Assembly: GCA_031282385.1 (NCBI GenBank)
Contig: JAITDV010000275.1
Coordinates: forward strand, 1-5,402
DNA from: Planctomycetaceae bacterium
GTDB taxonomy: Bacteria; Planctomycetota; Planctomycetia; Pirellulales; Thermoguttaceae
Reading direction: 5' to 3'
DNA length: 5,402 bases
The position numbers were made by a program, and so were the translations under genes. Shown piece by piece: positions 5,335 through 5,402 of this stretch (position 1 is the stretch's first letter; each line of letters opens with the position of its first letter). The notes beneath the pieces are model-generated. The model was not told where the DNA came from. It searched no databases and saw nothing but the letters and a program-made list of their open reading frames with translations.

Positions 5335-5402
5335 GCATCAAAAAAATAGTAATTTGATAAACATTTCACACTCAAATTTATAGTGTTAAACGCCATTTTG
5401 CA

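Larger units (their letters stand above)
4744..5402. other. Right-hand region without a convincing gene
   Basis: No reading frame here has a plausible start and ribosome binding site, and I see no tRNA or rRNA pattern. The region holds a start-less open frame on the minus strand (4854-5096), an imperfect internal repeat (5040-5100), and a perfect palindrome ATTATTG-tta-CAATAAT (5318-5334). A short AT-rich inverted repeat just after marC (about 4745-4785) is too weak to call a terminator. Confidence 0.5.

Overview
The window is AT-rich (about two thirds A+T by eye) and most likely comes from a member of the Planctomycetota. The strongest evidence is the minus-strand gene at 2094-3392. It encodes a DUF1559-type protein with a prepilin-like N-terminal helix, a family expanded almost exclusively in planctomycetes. 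The next gene on the same strand (1109-1630) is a small lipoprotein with a carboxypeptidase-regulatory-like fold, a frequent companion of DUF1559 genes in that phylum. The low GC argues against the classical high-GC genera, but I cannot name a genus.

Layout. 1-258: an open plus-strand stretch of unknown nature with a direct repeat and a palindrome. 259-352: first copy of a ~95-bp repeat with imperfect inverted ends. 354-865 (minus): a broken transposase-like gene. 866-1108: a palindrome and three small GC-richer hairpins. 1109-1630 (minus): lipoprotein. 1631-2093: gap with a GC hairpin and the second repeat copy. 2094-3392 (minus): DUF1559 protein. 3393-4113: a long divergent intergenic region rich in inverted repeats, ending in the third repeat copy. 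4114-4743 (plus): MarC-family membrane protein. 4744-5402: no convincing gene, only a start-less 80-codon open frame and some repeats.

Working picture. The DUF1559 and lipoprotein genes probably form a cell-envelope module read leftward: one product anchored by a pilin-like helix, the other by a lipid. MarC is an unrelated integral membrane protein read the other way. The gaps between genes are occupied by small repeats. The main unexplained signal is the three-copy ~95-bp element. It looks like a MITE or REP-type unit and sits at a gene-remnant junction, inside the DUF1559-lipoprotein gap, and 20 bp upstream of marC. I see no defence system, CRISPR array, tRNA or rRNA.
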